Of a stretch of 5,076 nt of DNA, positions 1 to 5,076 are shown one piece after another (the stretch's first letter is position 1; each line of letters begins with the position of its first letter). The position numbers and the translations under genes were made by a program. Under the pieces are notes generated by a model. The model was not told where the DNA came from and did not search any database. It worked only from the letters and a program-made list of their open reading frames with translations. Source of the DNA: Ignavibacteria bacterium (GTDB lineage: Bacteria > Bacteroidota > Ignavibacteria > Ignavibacteriales > Melioribacteraceae); contig DAIEQP010000145.1 in assembly GCA_027347805.1 (NCBI GenBank), positions 1-5,076 on the forward strand. Direction: 5' to 3'.

Positions 1-1128
1 GGAAGTGATGAACTTGGTTCACTTGCAAAATCTTTCAATGAAATGACTCACAAGCTTGATGAAACAAGCCAGCAATTATATCAATCGACAAAGATGGCTA
101 GTTTAGGACAGCTTGCTGCAGGTGTTGCTCATGAAATAAACAACCCATTAACCGGGGTTCTTACTTACAGTAGTTTTCTTTTGAAGCGAACTAAAGATAA
201 TCCCCAAATGCAGGAAGATCTAAATGTAATAGTAAGAGAAACTATGCGCAGTCGTGAAATTGTAAAAGGACTTTTAGATTTTGCTCGCCAGTCTGTACCA
301 AAGAAAAGTTTAATTGATATTAACGAGATTCTTGACAGAGCCTATGCAGTTATAAATAACCAGTTGAAATTGAACAAAATCTCCCTGGAAAAAAGTCTCA
401 ATAATAATCTTCCGAAAATTACTGCAGATGCAAACCAGATTCAGCAGGTATTTCTGAATTTGTTTGTAAATGCAATTGATGCCATTGGACAAAACGGTAC
501 AATAAAAATCGAAACATCATATTTAAGTTTATCACCAAAAGGAATCACACAGATTAAAAAAGCTGTTTGCGGCAAAACTCATAGTTTAGTTGATCCTCAG
601 CATAAAATTGGTGGATTCTCTTCTATAAGAATGAAAATTAAATCTGATGGCAACGAAGGTTTCGTTCATCTCGATCCAGTTTATGGAAATCATAGACATT
701 ATTTTGGAGTGAATATTGAGAAAGGAACCAACAACCAGCTTTCATGCCCAATTTGCGATATTTCCCTAATTGATAAAAATTCTAAGTGCCCAGAATGCGG
801 CGGACCGGTATATAAAATTCAAGTTCCGAATAAAGGATTTATCGAAGGCTGCGCTTCATTTAACGACGATTGGCAGAAATGGGGTTTTGTTGATGGCGCC
901 GGTGAAAAAAGATTTGTCGAAATAGATATAACAGATTCAGGCTGTGGAATCCCGCCTGAAAATTTGAGTAAAATTTTTGAGCCCTTCTTCTCAACTAAAG
1001 GACAAAGAGGAACAGGATTGGGTTTATCAGTAATTTGGGGTATTATTGATAATCACAATGGAACAATAACAGTTCAGAGTGAAGTTGGTAAAGGCACAAC
1101 ATTTTCAATTAGATTACCAGAAGCATAA
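1..1128 (+). CDS. Sensor histidine kinase (HAMP-HisKA-HATPase) with zinc-ribbon insert, 5' partial
   Basis: The reading frame is open from base 1, so the true start and the sensor region lie upstream; 375 codons plus stop are visible (numbering here is by in-window codon). Codons 1-18 look like the end of a HAMP linker (SDELGSLAKSFNEM). HisKA follows, with H-box AAGVAHEINNP; the phospho-accepting His is codon 44 (bases 130-132). The GHKL ATPase domain shows an N-box (NLFVNAIDAI, Asn 157), G1 (DSGCGIP, 312-318), F-box (FEPFF, 326-330) and G2 (GTGLGL, 337-342), so it should be an active kinase of the NtrB-like type. HAMP implies a membrane-bound sensor. Unusually, about 155 residues separate the N-box Asn from the G1 Asp, where 35-40 is typical of such kinases. 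The extra block (roughly codons 180-302) holds CPIC (249-252) and CPEC (263-266), a probable zinc ribbon. The stop is 8 bases before the next start, so the gene is probably co-transcribed with the receivers. Function of the insert is unknown. Confidence 0.95.
   Translation, partial: GSDELGSLAKSFNEMTHKLDETSQQLYQSTKMASLGQLAAGVAHEINNPLTGVLTYSSFLLKRTKDNPQMQEDLNVIVRETMRSREIVKGLLDFARQSVPKKSLIDINEILDRAYAVINNQLKLNKISLEKSLNNNLPKITADANQIQQVFLNLFVNAIDAIGQNGTIKIETSYLSLSPKGITQIKKAVCGKTHSLVDPQHKIGGFSSIRMKIKSDGNEGFVHLDPVYGNHRHYFGVNIEKGTNNQLSCPICDISLIDKNSKCPECGGPVYKIQVPNKGFIEGCASFNDDWQKWGFVDGAGEKRFVEIDITDSGCGIPPENLSKIFEPFFSTKGQRGTGLGLSVIWGIIDNHNGTITVQSEVGKGTTFSIRLPEA
526..906 (+). other. Zinc-ribbon-containing insert inside the kinase ATPase domain
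   Basis: This in-frame block separates the N-box half of the HATPase domain from the G1/G2 half. It contains paired CPxC knuckles at bases 745-756 and 787-798, separated by 10 residues, which is the classical spacing of a zinc ribbon or rubredoxin-like knuckle. Further Cys residues lie at codons 190 and 284, and there are several His residues around codons 227-233. Flanking ATPase motifs are intact, so this looks like a domain insertion rather than a frameshift. Boundaries are approximate. Metal binding is inferred from the cysteine pattern; iron-sulfur or redox-sensing cysteines are alternatives. Confidence 0.75.
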
Positions 1129-1136
1129 TTTTATAA

Positions 1137-1928
1137 ATGGAAAATCATTTTAACATATTGGTGATTGATGACGAGCAGGTTATAATCGACTCAATTTTGA
1201 AAATTGCGAGCCTCGAAGATGTTACAGTTGATTCTGCTTTGAATGGTAAAATAGCTTTTGAAAAACTTGCAACAAATAGTTACGATTTGATTATCAGCGA
1301 TATAATGCTTCCCGAGATGGATGGTTTCCAAATTTTAAGTAGAATAGAATCGATGCAGATTGATACACCAGTAATAATGACAACCGGTTATTCTACAATT
1401 GAAAACGCAGTTAAATCTTTATACATGGGTGCAATAGATTTCATTCCAAAGCCATTTAGTATCGATGAAATGATATCTCTAATTCATCGAGGGACTCGAT
1501 ACGGTAGAATTTTAAAAGAAAAAAAGAATACTGGAAATGAAATACTGCTTGTTCCCTGCCCGGCAAAATATTTTCGGCTGGGTTATTCATGCTGGATGAA
1601 TTCTGAGAATGATGGTTCGGTAGTCATCGGTGCAACCGATTTCTTTAGTAAAACCGTAGAACCGATTAAATCGATTGAGCTGTTAAATGTTGGAGATGTT
1701 TTAACTCAAGCTTCTTATTGTGCAAAATTTTCTTCAAATGATGATGTTGTTCATCAATTATACTCTGTTCTAAGCGGAAACATTATAGAACGAAATGAAA
1801 AAATTATTGAACAGCCGGAACTGGTTGAAAAAGATCCATACTTTGAAGGCTGGCTCTATCGAATTATTCCGTCAGAATTCGATTATGAAATGAAAAAATT
1901 AATTCCTTGCAGTTCGGATAGATCATAA
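1137..1928 (+). CDS. Response regulator: REC domain fused to GcvH-like domain lacking the lipoyl lysine
   Basis: The protein has 263 residues. Residues 5-125 form a complete receiver domain: acidic pair D11/D12, phospho-acceptor D55 (in IISDIMLPEMDG), T83 (MTTGY) and K105 (IPKPF), so it should be phosphorylatable. Residues about 136-255 resemble glycine cleavage H protein: the DGSVVIGATDFF segment, a GD at 186-187, YSVLSG at 209-214 (compare YSPVSG in GcvH) and DPYFEGWLYRIIPS at 233-246, matching the GcvH C-terminal signature DPYGxGWL(I)KIxPS. Counting back from the YS-x-x-SG motif, the lipoyl lysine position is D203, and no lysine lies between 198 and 221, so it is unlikely to be lipoylated. 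No DNA-binding or enzyme domain is visible. The start is set by the receiver beginning at residue 5; there is no strong Shine-Dalgarno, and the start is 8 bases after the kinase stop, which suggests translational coupling. The partner kinase is presumably the one upstream. What the GcvH-like part does is not known. Confidence 0.92.
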   Translation: MENHFNILVIDDEQVIIDSILKIASLEDVTVDSALNGKIAFEKLATNSYDLIISDIMLPEMDGFQILSRIESMQIDTPVIMTTGYSTIENAVKSLYMGAIDFIPKPFSIDEMISLIHRGTRYGRILKEKKNTGNEILLVPCPAKYFRLGYSCWMNSENDGSVVIGATDFFSKTVEPIKSIELLNVGDVLTQASYCAKFSSNDDVVHQLYSVLSGNIIERNEKIIEQPELVEKDPYFEGWLYRIIPSEFDYEMKKLIPCSSDRS

Positions 1929-1940
1929 AATTTTAAATCC

Positions 1941-1946
1941 AAGGAG
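1941..1946 (+). promoter_or_regulatory. Ribosome binding site of the membrane-anchored response regulator
   Basis: AAGGAG lies 8 bases before the ATG at 1955, a near-consensus Shine-Dalgarno site. It supports that start, and so inclusion of the hydrophobic N-terminus. It is much stronger than the site before the preceding receiver gene. Confidence 0.85.
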
Positions 1947-1954
1947 ACATTAAA

Positions 1955-3109
1955 ATGGGATTCTCATTACTAATTGTTGCTTTCATAATATTCATTATAG
2001 CAGATATAATTATTCGCTTTGCACTTAAATCTGTTAACGAGAAAAAAGTTAAAAAAGAAAGAGAAGCAATTCTCCAGGAAAGTATAAATATTGATTTTAG
2101 TAAAGAAGCTAAATCATTGAAACGCGCTGAAGTGCCAAACCCAAAAGCAAGAATTATTTGCGTTGATGATGAAGACGTAATTCTAGACAGCTTTAGAAAA
2201 ATTCTTGTACTGGATGGTTATTCAGTTGATACAGTAAATTCCGGTCCAGAAGCATTCAACCTTATTAAATCACATCATTACGATTTTCTATTTACAGATT
2301 TAAAGATGCCTGAAATGAGCGGCGTTGATGTAGCTAAAACAGTTAAACAAGTCCGTCCAGATATTGATGTTGTAATTATAACCGGCTATGCAACAGTTGA
2401 AACAGCAGTTGAATGTATGAAGTATGGCGCAATGGACTATGTTCAGAAACCATTTACAGAAGATGAATTACTTGATTTTACAAAGAAAGCATTAGTTAAA
2501 CGTCAGGATAGAATTCAAAAACAATTAAAACCGCGTGTACACATAACAAATTTATCTGAATCTGAAAAAGTAAGTATGGGTGAATTTTCAATACCCGGCG
2601 GTGTATTTATTTCGGAAGGACACACATGGGCAGCAATTGGCCAGGATGGTACAGTAAGAATTGGAATTGATGACTTTGCAAAGAAACTAATCGGAAAAAT
2701 AGATGATATACAATTTCCTAACTTGGGAATGAATATTTCAAAGGGTCAGCCTTTATTCAGTATCAAGCAAGGGAAAAAAACAATTCACTTCAACTCCCCT
2801 TTAAGCGGACAGGTATCAAAATTAAATCATGAATTAAAAGATGATATAAGTGCGCTTGAATATTCACCTTACGAAAAAAATTGGTTCTGCTGTCTTGATG
2901 CTGAAAGCCTTGATTCAGAACTTTCGCAATTGAAAATCGGCAAAAACGCGGTAAGTTATTATCAGGAAGAAATTGATCGTTATATGAAAGAGATTAAAGA
3001 AATTTTGAAGAGTGACGAGAATTCTGCTGATGAAATTTTATGGGGTCAGCTTCAAAACCTTAACGAAAAAGATTGGTACATTGTTACCGGAGATTTTTTT
3101 AAGAAATAA
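1955..3109 (+). CDS. Membrane-anchored response regulator: TM-REC-GcvH-like protein
   Basis: The protein has 384 residues. Residues 3-24 are a strongly hydrophobic stretch followed by a Lys/Glu-rich linker (25-60), so a single N-terminal membrane anchor with a cytoplasmic body is likely. Residues 65-185 are a receiver domain with D71/D72, phospho-acceptor D115 (FTDLKMPEMSG), T143 (IITGY) and K165 (VQKPF). Residues about 212-320 are GcvH-like: GHTWAAIGQDGTVRIGIDDF, LGMNISKGQPLFSI, and NSPLSGQV at 280-287. K273 sits eight residues before the Pro of the SP-x-SG motif, exactly where the lipoyl lysine of GcvH lies, although the usual ES-x-K context is absent (QGKKT). SPYEKNWF at 304-311 corresponds to the GcvH C-terminal PYGxGW signature. 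A charged, probably helical tail (330-384) ends the protein. It is a paralogue of the preceding gene with the same domain order plus an anchor. It starts 26 bases after that gene and has a good ribosome site, so it probably shares its operon. No DNA-binding domain is visible; the output is unknown. Confidence 0.92.
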   Translation: MGFSLLIVAFIIFIIADIIIRFALKSVNEKKVKKEREAILQESINIDFSKEAKSLKRAEVPNPKARIICVDDEDVILDSFRKILVLDGYSVDTVNSGPEAFNLIKSHHYDFLFTDLKMPEMSGVDVAKTVKQVRPDIDVVIITGYATVETAVECMKYGAMDYVQKPFTEDELLDFTKKALVKRQDRIQKQLKPRVHITNLSESEKVSMGEFSIPGGVFISEGHTWAAIGQDGTVRIGIDDFAKKLIGKIDDIQFPNLGMNISKGQPLFSIKQGKKTIHFNSPLSGQVSKLNHELKDDISALEYSPYEKNWFCCLDAESLDSELSQLKIGKNAVSYYQEEIDRYMKEIKEILKSDENSADEILWGQLQNLNEKDWYIVTGDFFKK

Positions 3110-3132
3110 TTATTTCGGATTTCTTTGTAAAG

Positions 3133-3162
3133 TTTTGCCAACTGATTAATTTAGTGGCAAAA
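3133..3162. repeat. Inverted repeat TTTTGCCA-N14-TGGCAAAA
   Basis: The arms at 3133-3140 and 3155-3162 are perfect 8-base complements separated by 14 bases, starting 24 bases after the regulator stop codon. The T-rich left and A-rich right arms could make a weak bidirectional terminator, but the dyad could equally be a protein-binding operator. No long T run follows it on the + strand. Confidence 0.5.
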
Positions 3163-3172
3163 GTCATTGTTT

Positions 3173-3189
3173 CTGTTTGAGCCAAACAG
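3173..3189 (+). repeat. Short hairpin CTGTTTG-AGC-CAAACAG
   Basis: The arms 3173-3179 and 3183-3189 are a perfect 7-base pair with a three-base loop. The right arm is also the left arm of the hairpin at 3183-3211, so the two cannot form at the same time. No T run directly follows it. Confidence 0.45.
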
Positions 3190-3223
3190 GTGATTTATAT
3201 TTGCCTGGTTGTTAATTTTTTTT
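3183..3223 (+). terminator. Candidate Rho-independent terminator after the regulator operon
   Basis: CAAACAGG (3183-3190) pairs with CCTGGTTG (3204-3211), seven of eight positions matching with one A/G mismatch and a 13-base loop. TTAA and then eight T residues (3216-3223) follow. The stem is modest, so termination may be partial. If it works, the cytochrome is transcribed partly or wholly from its own promoter further downstream; if not, the whole window is one transcript. Confidence 0.4.
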
Positions 3224-3236
3224 GTATTAAACCGAT

Positions 3237-3276
3237 AATGATATGTTGAAGAGGGTATTTCCTTCTTCGTATCATT
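3237..3276 (+). promoter_or_regulatory. Long imperfect hairpin upstream of the cytochrome start
   Basis: The inner stem GAAGAGGG (3248-3255) pairs with CCTTCTTC (3261-3268) with one G-T wobble around a five-base loop. The outer stem AATGATAT (3237-3244) pairs with GTATCATT (3269-3276), also with one wobble, leaving a three-base GTT bulge (3245-3247). It ends 12 bases before the ribosome site of the cytochrome. It could be an mRNA leader structure affecting translation or stability, or a DNA operator. It is not followed by T residues, so it is not an obvious terminator. Confidence 0.45.
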
Positions 3277-3288
3277 TATATATATGCT

Positions 3289-3293
3289 GGGAG
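3289..3293 (+). promoter_or_regulatory. Ribosome binding site of the multihaem cytochrome
   Basis: GGGAG lies four bases before the ATG at 3298. Spacing is short but acceptable, and the start directly precedes a signal peptide, which supports it. Confidence 0.55.
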
Positions 3294-3297
3294 TTGC

Positions 3298-3351
3298 ATG
3301 AAAAATATTTTCATTTTACTTCTGTTTACTGCCGGGGTTATCCTATCCCAG
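3298..3351 (+). other. Signal peptide of the cytochrome
   Basis: Residues 1-18 have one Lys near the N-terminus, a hydrophobic core (IFILLLFTAGVIL) and a small residue near the end (LSQS). Cleavage is probably around residues 17-19; the first haem Cys follows at residue 25. No Cys is present at the cleavage region, so it is not a lipoprotein signal. Confidence 0.8.
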
Positions 3352-5076
3352 AGTAAAGATGATAAAGTATGCCTTGAGTGTCACGGAGATAAAACATTAA
3401 CAAAAGAAAAGAATGGAAAAGTAATTTCGCTTTTTGTTAATGGGAAAAACTTTGCCGGTTCAATTCATGAACAAATAAGCTGCACCGGATGCCATGCAGA
3501 TGTCGATCCGAATAATCTTCCTCATTCGGAAAATCTTGAAAAAGTGAACTGTGCAATTTGCCATGAACAGCCTGTTCAACATTACGAGAGAAGTTTACAT
3601 GGCCAGGCGTATAAAAAAGGAAAAACCTTAGCGCCAACCTGCATTACATGCCATGGAAAGCATGACATTTTAAGCGGCAAAAATACTAATGCAAGAACTT
3701 ATGTAATGAATATTCCTTCTCTTTGCGGCCAATGCCACAAAGAAGGAACACCTGTTTCCGGATTATCAACTGTTTCCGAAAGAAAAGTACTGAATGAATA
3801 TTCCGAATCAATACACGGCGAAGGATTATTTAAAAGAGGTTTGATTGTTACAGCAGTTTGTACAAGCTGCCACTCTTCCCATGATATTCTACCGCACGAA
3901 AATCCTGCATCAACTATTAACAGAAATAATATTGTTAAAACTTGCATGCAGTGTCATAGACAAATTGAGAATGTTCATCAAAAAGTAATTAATGGAAAAT
4001 TATGGGAAACTCAACCGCATAAAATTCCTGTTTGTATCGAATGCCATGCACCTCATAAAGTTCGCCGCGTTTTTTATAATGATAGTTATCCGGATGAAAT
4101 GTGCATGAAGTGTCATAGCAACAAGGATCTATACAAAATTGTTGATGGGAAAAAAGTATCATTATATGTTAATTTCGATCAGTTCAAAGGATCAGTCCAT
4201 ACTGTAAACAATTGCGTTAAGTGCCACACAAATGTAAATCAAGCAAAGAATCCGATATGCAAGGCAAGTGGTAAAGTTGATTGTTCAATCTGCCACCAGG
4301 CACAGGTAGAAGATTACAACATCAGTATTCATGGTCAGAAACATTACGGTGGAGATAAAAACGCTCCTTACTGTGTAGATTGTCATTCTTCTCATAATGT
4401 AAAATCGAAAAAAGAAATTACGAGTCCAACATTTGCAAGAAATGTTCCTGAACTATGCGGTAAATGTCATCGCGAAGGAAAAAACATTGCTTTGTCAATC
4501 GATGAGCAAAACAAAGGTATTGTTGCTAATTACAAAGAAAGTATTCATGGGAAAGGTCTGCTTCAAAGCGGATTGATGGTTACAGCCACATGCGTTGACT
4601 GCCATTCGAGTCACCGTGAATTACCATTTAAAGATGCAAGATCAACAGTAAACAAGAAAAATATAGCAACTACTTGTGCACAATGTCATCTTGGTATTTA
4701 TGAGAAATTTAAAAACAGCATTCATAGCCCCGATGTAACAAAAACAGATAAAAAATTACCTACATGCAACGATTGTCATTTCTCTCACGAAATTAATCGT
4801 GTCGATCTAAAAGATTTCAGGCAGGGAATAATTCAGCAATGCGGGAAATGCCATGAAGAAGTATCAAAAACTTACTTTGAAACTTTCCATGGTAAAGTAA
4901 CAAAACTAGGAACTGTTGGTGCAGCTAAGTGTTACGATTGCCACGGTGCACACGATATTCTTCCAGCATCTAATCCAAAATCAGCATTAAGCAGAACGAA
5001 TATTATTGAGACATGCAGAAAATGCCATGAAAATTCCAATAGAAAATTTGTTGGTTATTTAACACATGCAACTCAT
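3298..5076 (+). CDS. Large exported multihaem c-type cytochrome (at least 19 haems), 3' partial
   Basis: The frame stays open from the ATG to the window end (593 residues), so the C-terminus is missing. Residues 1-18 (MKNIFILLLF...) form a Sec signal peptide without a lipobox, predicting export to the periplasm or cell surface. Nineteen CxxCH haem c sites have their first Cys at residues 25, 62, 85, 115, 143, 188, 216, 246, 269, 306, 329, 359, 387, 432, 460, 490, 515, 545 and 573. Many sites are of the form CxxCHxxH (at 115, 188, 246, 359, 432, 490, 545). SxH(G)-type histidines (57, 101, 173, 301, 345, 417, 476, and H531 in ETFHG) are likely distal ligands, implying mostly bis-His low-potential haems as in NrfB/DmsE/OTR-type and cytochrome c3-family proteins. 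Residues 25-253 and 269-497 are a tandem duplication. The role is presumably electron transfer in anaerobic respiration or extracellular electron transfer; the electron acceptor cannot be told from sequence. An active-site haem with a non-CxxCH motif was not seen. Confidence 0.95.
   Translation, partial: MKNIFILLLFTAGVILSQSKDDKVCLECHGDKTLTKEKNGKVISLFVNGKNFAGSIHEQISCTGCHADVDPNNLPHSENLEKVNCAICHEQPVQHYERSLHGQAYKKGKTLAPTCITCHGKHDILSGKNTNARTYVMNIPSLCGQCHKEGTPVSGLSTVSERKVLNEYSESIHGEGLFKRGLIVTAVCTSCHSSHDILPHENPASTINRNNIVKTCMQCHRQIENVHQKVINGKLWETQPHKIPVCIECHAPHKVRRVFYNDSYPDEMCMKCHSNKDLYKIVDGKKVSLYVNFDQFKGSVHTVNNCVKCHTNVNQAKNPICKASGKVDCSICHQAQVEDYNISIHGQKHYGGDKNAPYCVDCHSSHNVKSKKEITSPTFARNVPELCGKCHREGKNIALSIDEQNKGIVANYKESIHGKGLLQSGLMVTATCVDCHSSHRELPFKDARSTVNKKNIATTCAQCHLGIYEKFKNSIHSPDVTKTDKKLPTCNDCHFSHEINRVDLKDFRQGIIQQCGKCHEEVSKTYFETFHGKVTKLGTVGAAKCYDCHGAHDILPASNPKSALSRTNIIETCRKCHENSNRKFVGYLTHATH
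3370..4056 (+). repeat. Octahaem module 1 of the cytochrome (haems 1-8)
   Basis: Residues 25-253 contain haems 1-8. Every one of the eight CxxCH sites has a counterpart exactly 244 residues later, with no gap needed. Hand alignment to module 2 gives roughly 40% identity over about 230 residues, including SxHG histidines and the NIPSLCGQCHKEG / NVPELCGKCHREG blocks. The DNA itself has diverged, so this is an old duplication. Confidence 0.88.
4102..4788 (+). repeat. Octahaem module 2 of the cytochrome (haems 9-16)
   Basis: Residues 269-497 contain haems 9-16 and repeat module 1 at a constant offset of 244 residues. Differences include loss of the histidine matching H76 (I320 here), an unpaired Cys 321, and a different placement of the histidine between haems 15 and 16 (H476, whereas module 1 has H227 and H241). 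Confidence 0.88.
4840..5028 (+). repeat. Partial third haem module (haems 17-19)
   Basis: Residues 515-577 carry haems 17-19 with Cys spacings of 30 and 28 residues. These are the same spacings as haems 3-5 (85, 115, 143; offset 430) and 11-13, with similar TFHG/SLHG and CHGxHDIL elements. It also resembles haems 5-7 in part, so the exact correspondence is uncertain. The window ends within or just after it. Confidence 0.6.

Larger units (their letters stand above)
3110..3297 (+). other. Structured intergenic region between regulator and cytochrome
   Basis: There is no gene in these 188 bases. It holds at least four inverted repeats (listed separately): a perfect 8-base pair of arms, a 7-base-pair short-loop hairpin, an overlapping hairpin that ends in a run of eight T, and a long hairpin just before the cytochrome ribosome site. 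A GATAAT at 3234-3239 could be a -10 element, with TTGTTA at 3209-3214 as a poor -35 (19-base spacer), but this is too weak to call as a promoter. Confidence 0.6.

Noticed and set aside
310..492. Antisense open frame of 60 codons within the kinase
   Set aside because: It lies opposite the conserved HisKA/N-box coding sequence, has no ribosome site or recognisable domain, and is explained as a shadow of the sense gene.
1137..1928. Functional glycine cleavage H protein
   Set aside because: Despite the GcvH-like C-terminal half, the lipoyl lysine is missing, the domain is fused to a receiver, and no glycine cleavage genes are nearby.
3155..3170. Possible sigma-54 promoter starting with TGGCA
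   Set aside because: The downstream GC element is not at the required spacing (no TTGC at the -12 position), and no sigma-54 activator AAA+ domain is encoded in the window.
3209..3239. Possible sigma-70 promoter TTGTTA-N19-GATAAT
   Set aside because: The -35 match is poor and the spacer long; AT-rich sequence gives such matches easily. It is kept only as a remark on the intergenic region.
3437..3947. Two antisense open frames opposite the cytochrome
   Set aside because: The + strand here encodes six successive CxxCH haem sites in one frame, so the antisense frames are shadows.
3298..5076. CRISPR-like or DNA-level tandem repeat in the cytochrome
   Set aside because: The repetition is at protein level (haem modules) with diverged DNA; there are no short identical repeats with regular spacers.

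Overview
The window reads as one piece of a low-GC bacterial chromosome. It carries a two-component signalling cassette followed by a very large multihaem c-type cytochrome, all on the + strand. Base composition looks clearly AT-rich by eye; I did not compute it. Lysine- and isoleucine-rich proteins, clear Shine-Dalgarno sites before some genes, and a multihaem cytochrome beside response regulators with GcvH-like domains suggest an anaerobic or metal/mineral-respiring bacterium. The Ignavibacteria/Bacteroidota side or a deltaproteobacterial-type lineage is plausible. This taxonomic guess is inference, not something the sequence proves.

Layout. (1) Bases 1-1128 are the 3' part of a sensor histidine kinase: end of a HAMP domain, HisKA, then a GHKL ATPase domain split by an insert of about 120 residues that contains a four-cysteine zinc ribbon. 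(2) Bases 1137-1928, only 8 bases downstream, encode a receiver (REC) domain fused to a GcvH-like (glycine cleavage H protein/lipoyl-type) domain that lacks the lipoyl lysine. (3) Bases 1955-3109 encode a second REC plus GcvH-like protein. It has an N-terminal membrane segment and a lysine at the place where the lipoyl lysine would lie. (4) Bases 3110-3297 are a 188-base intergenic region with several inverted repeats, including a possible terminator and a 40-base hairpin just before the next gene. (5) Bases 3298-5076 encode the first 593 residues of an exported cytochrome that runs off the window. It has 19 CxxCH haem sites, and hemes 1-8 and 9-16 are an exact-register 244-residue duplication.

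How they may work together (inference). The kinase could pass phosphate to one or both receivers. Neither receiver protein has a recognisable DNA-binding or enzymatic output domain; each has a GcvH-like domain instead. This suggests signalling by protein-protein contact, possibly at the membrane, rather than direct transcription control. The cytochrome downstream is the obvious candidate process to be sensed or controlled, but an intervening candidate terminator means it may be a separate transcription unit. The most interesting points are the zinc-ribbon-split kinase, the paired REC-GcvH proteins with opposite states of the lipoyl position, and the modular duplication of the cytochrome.
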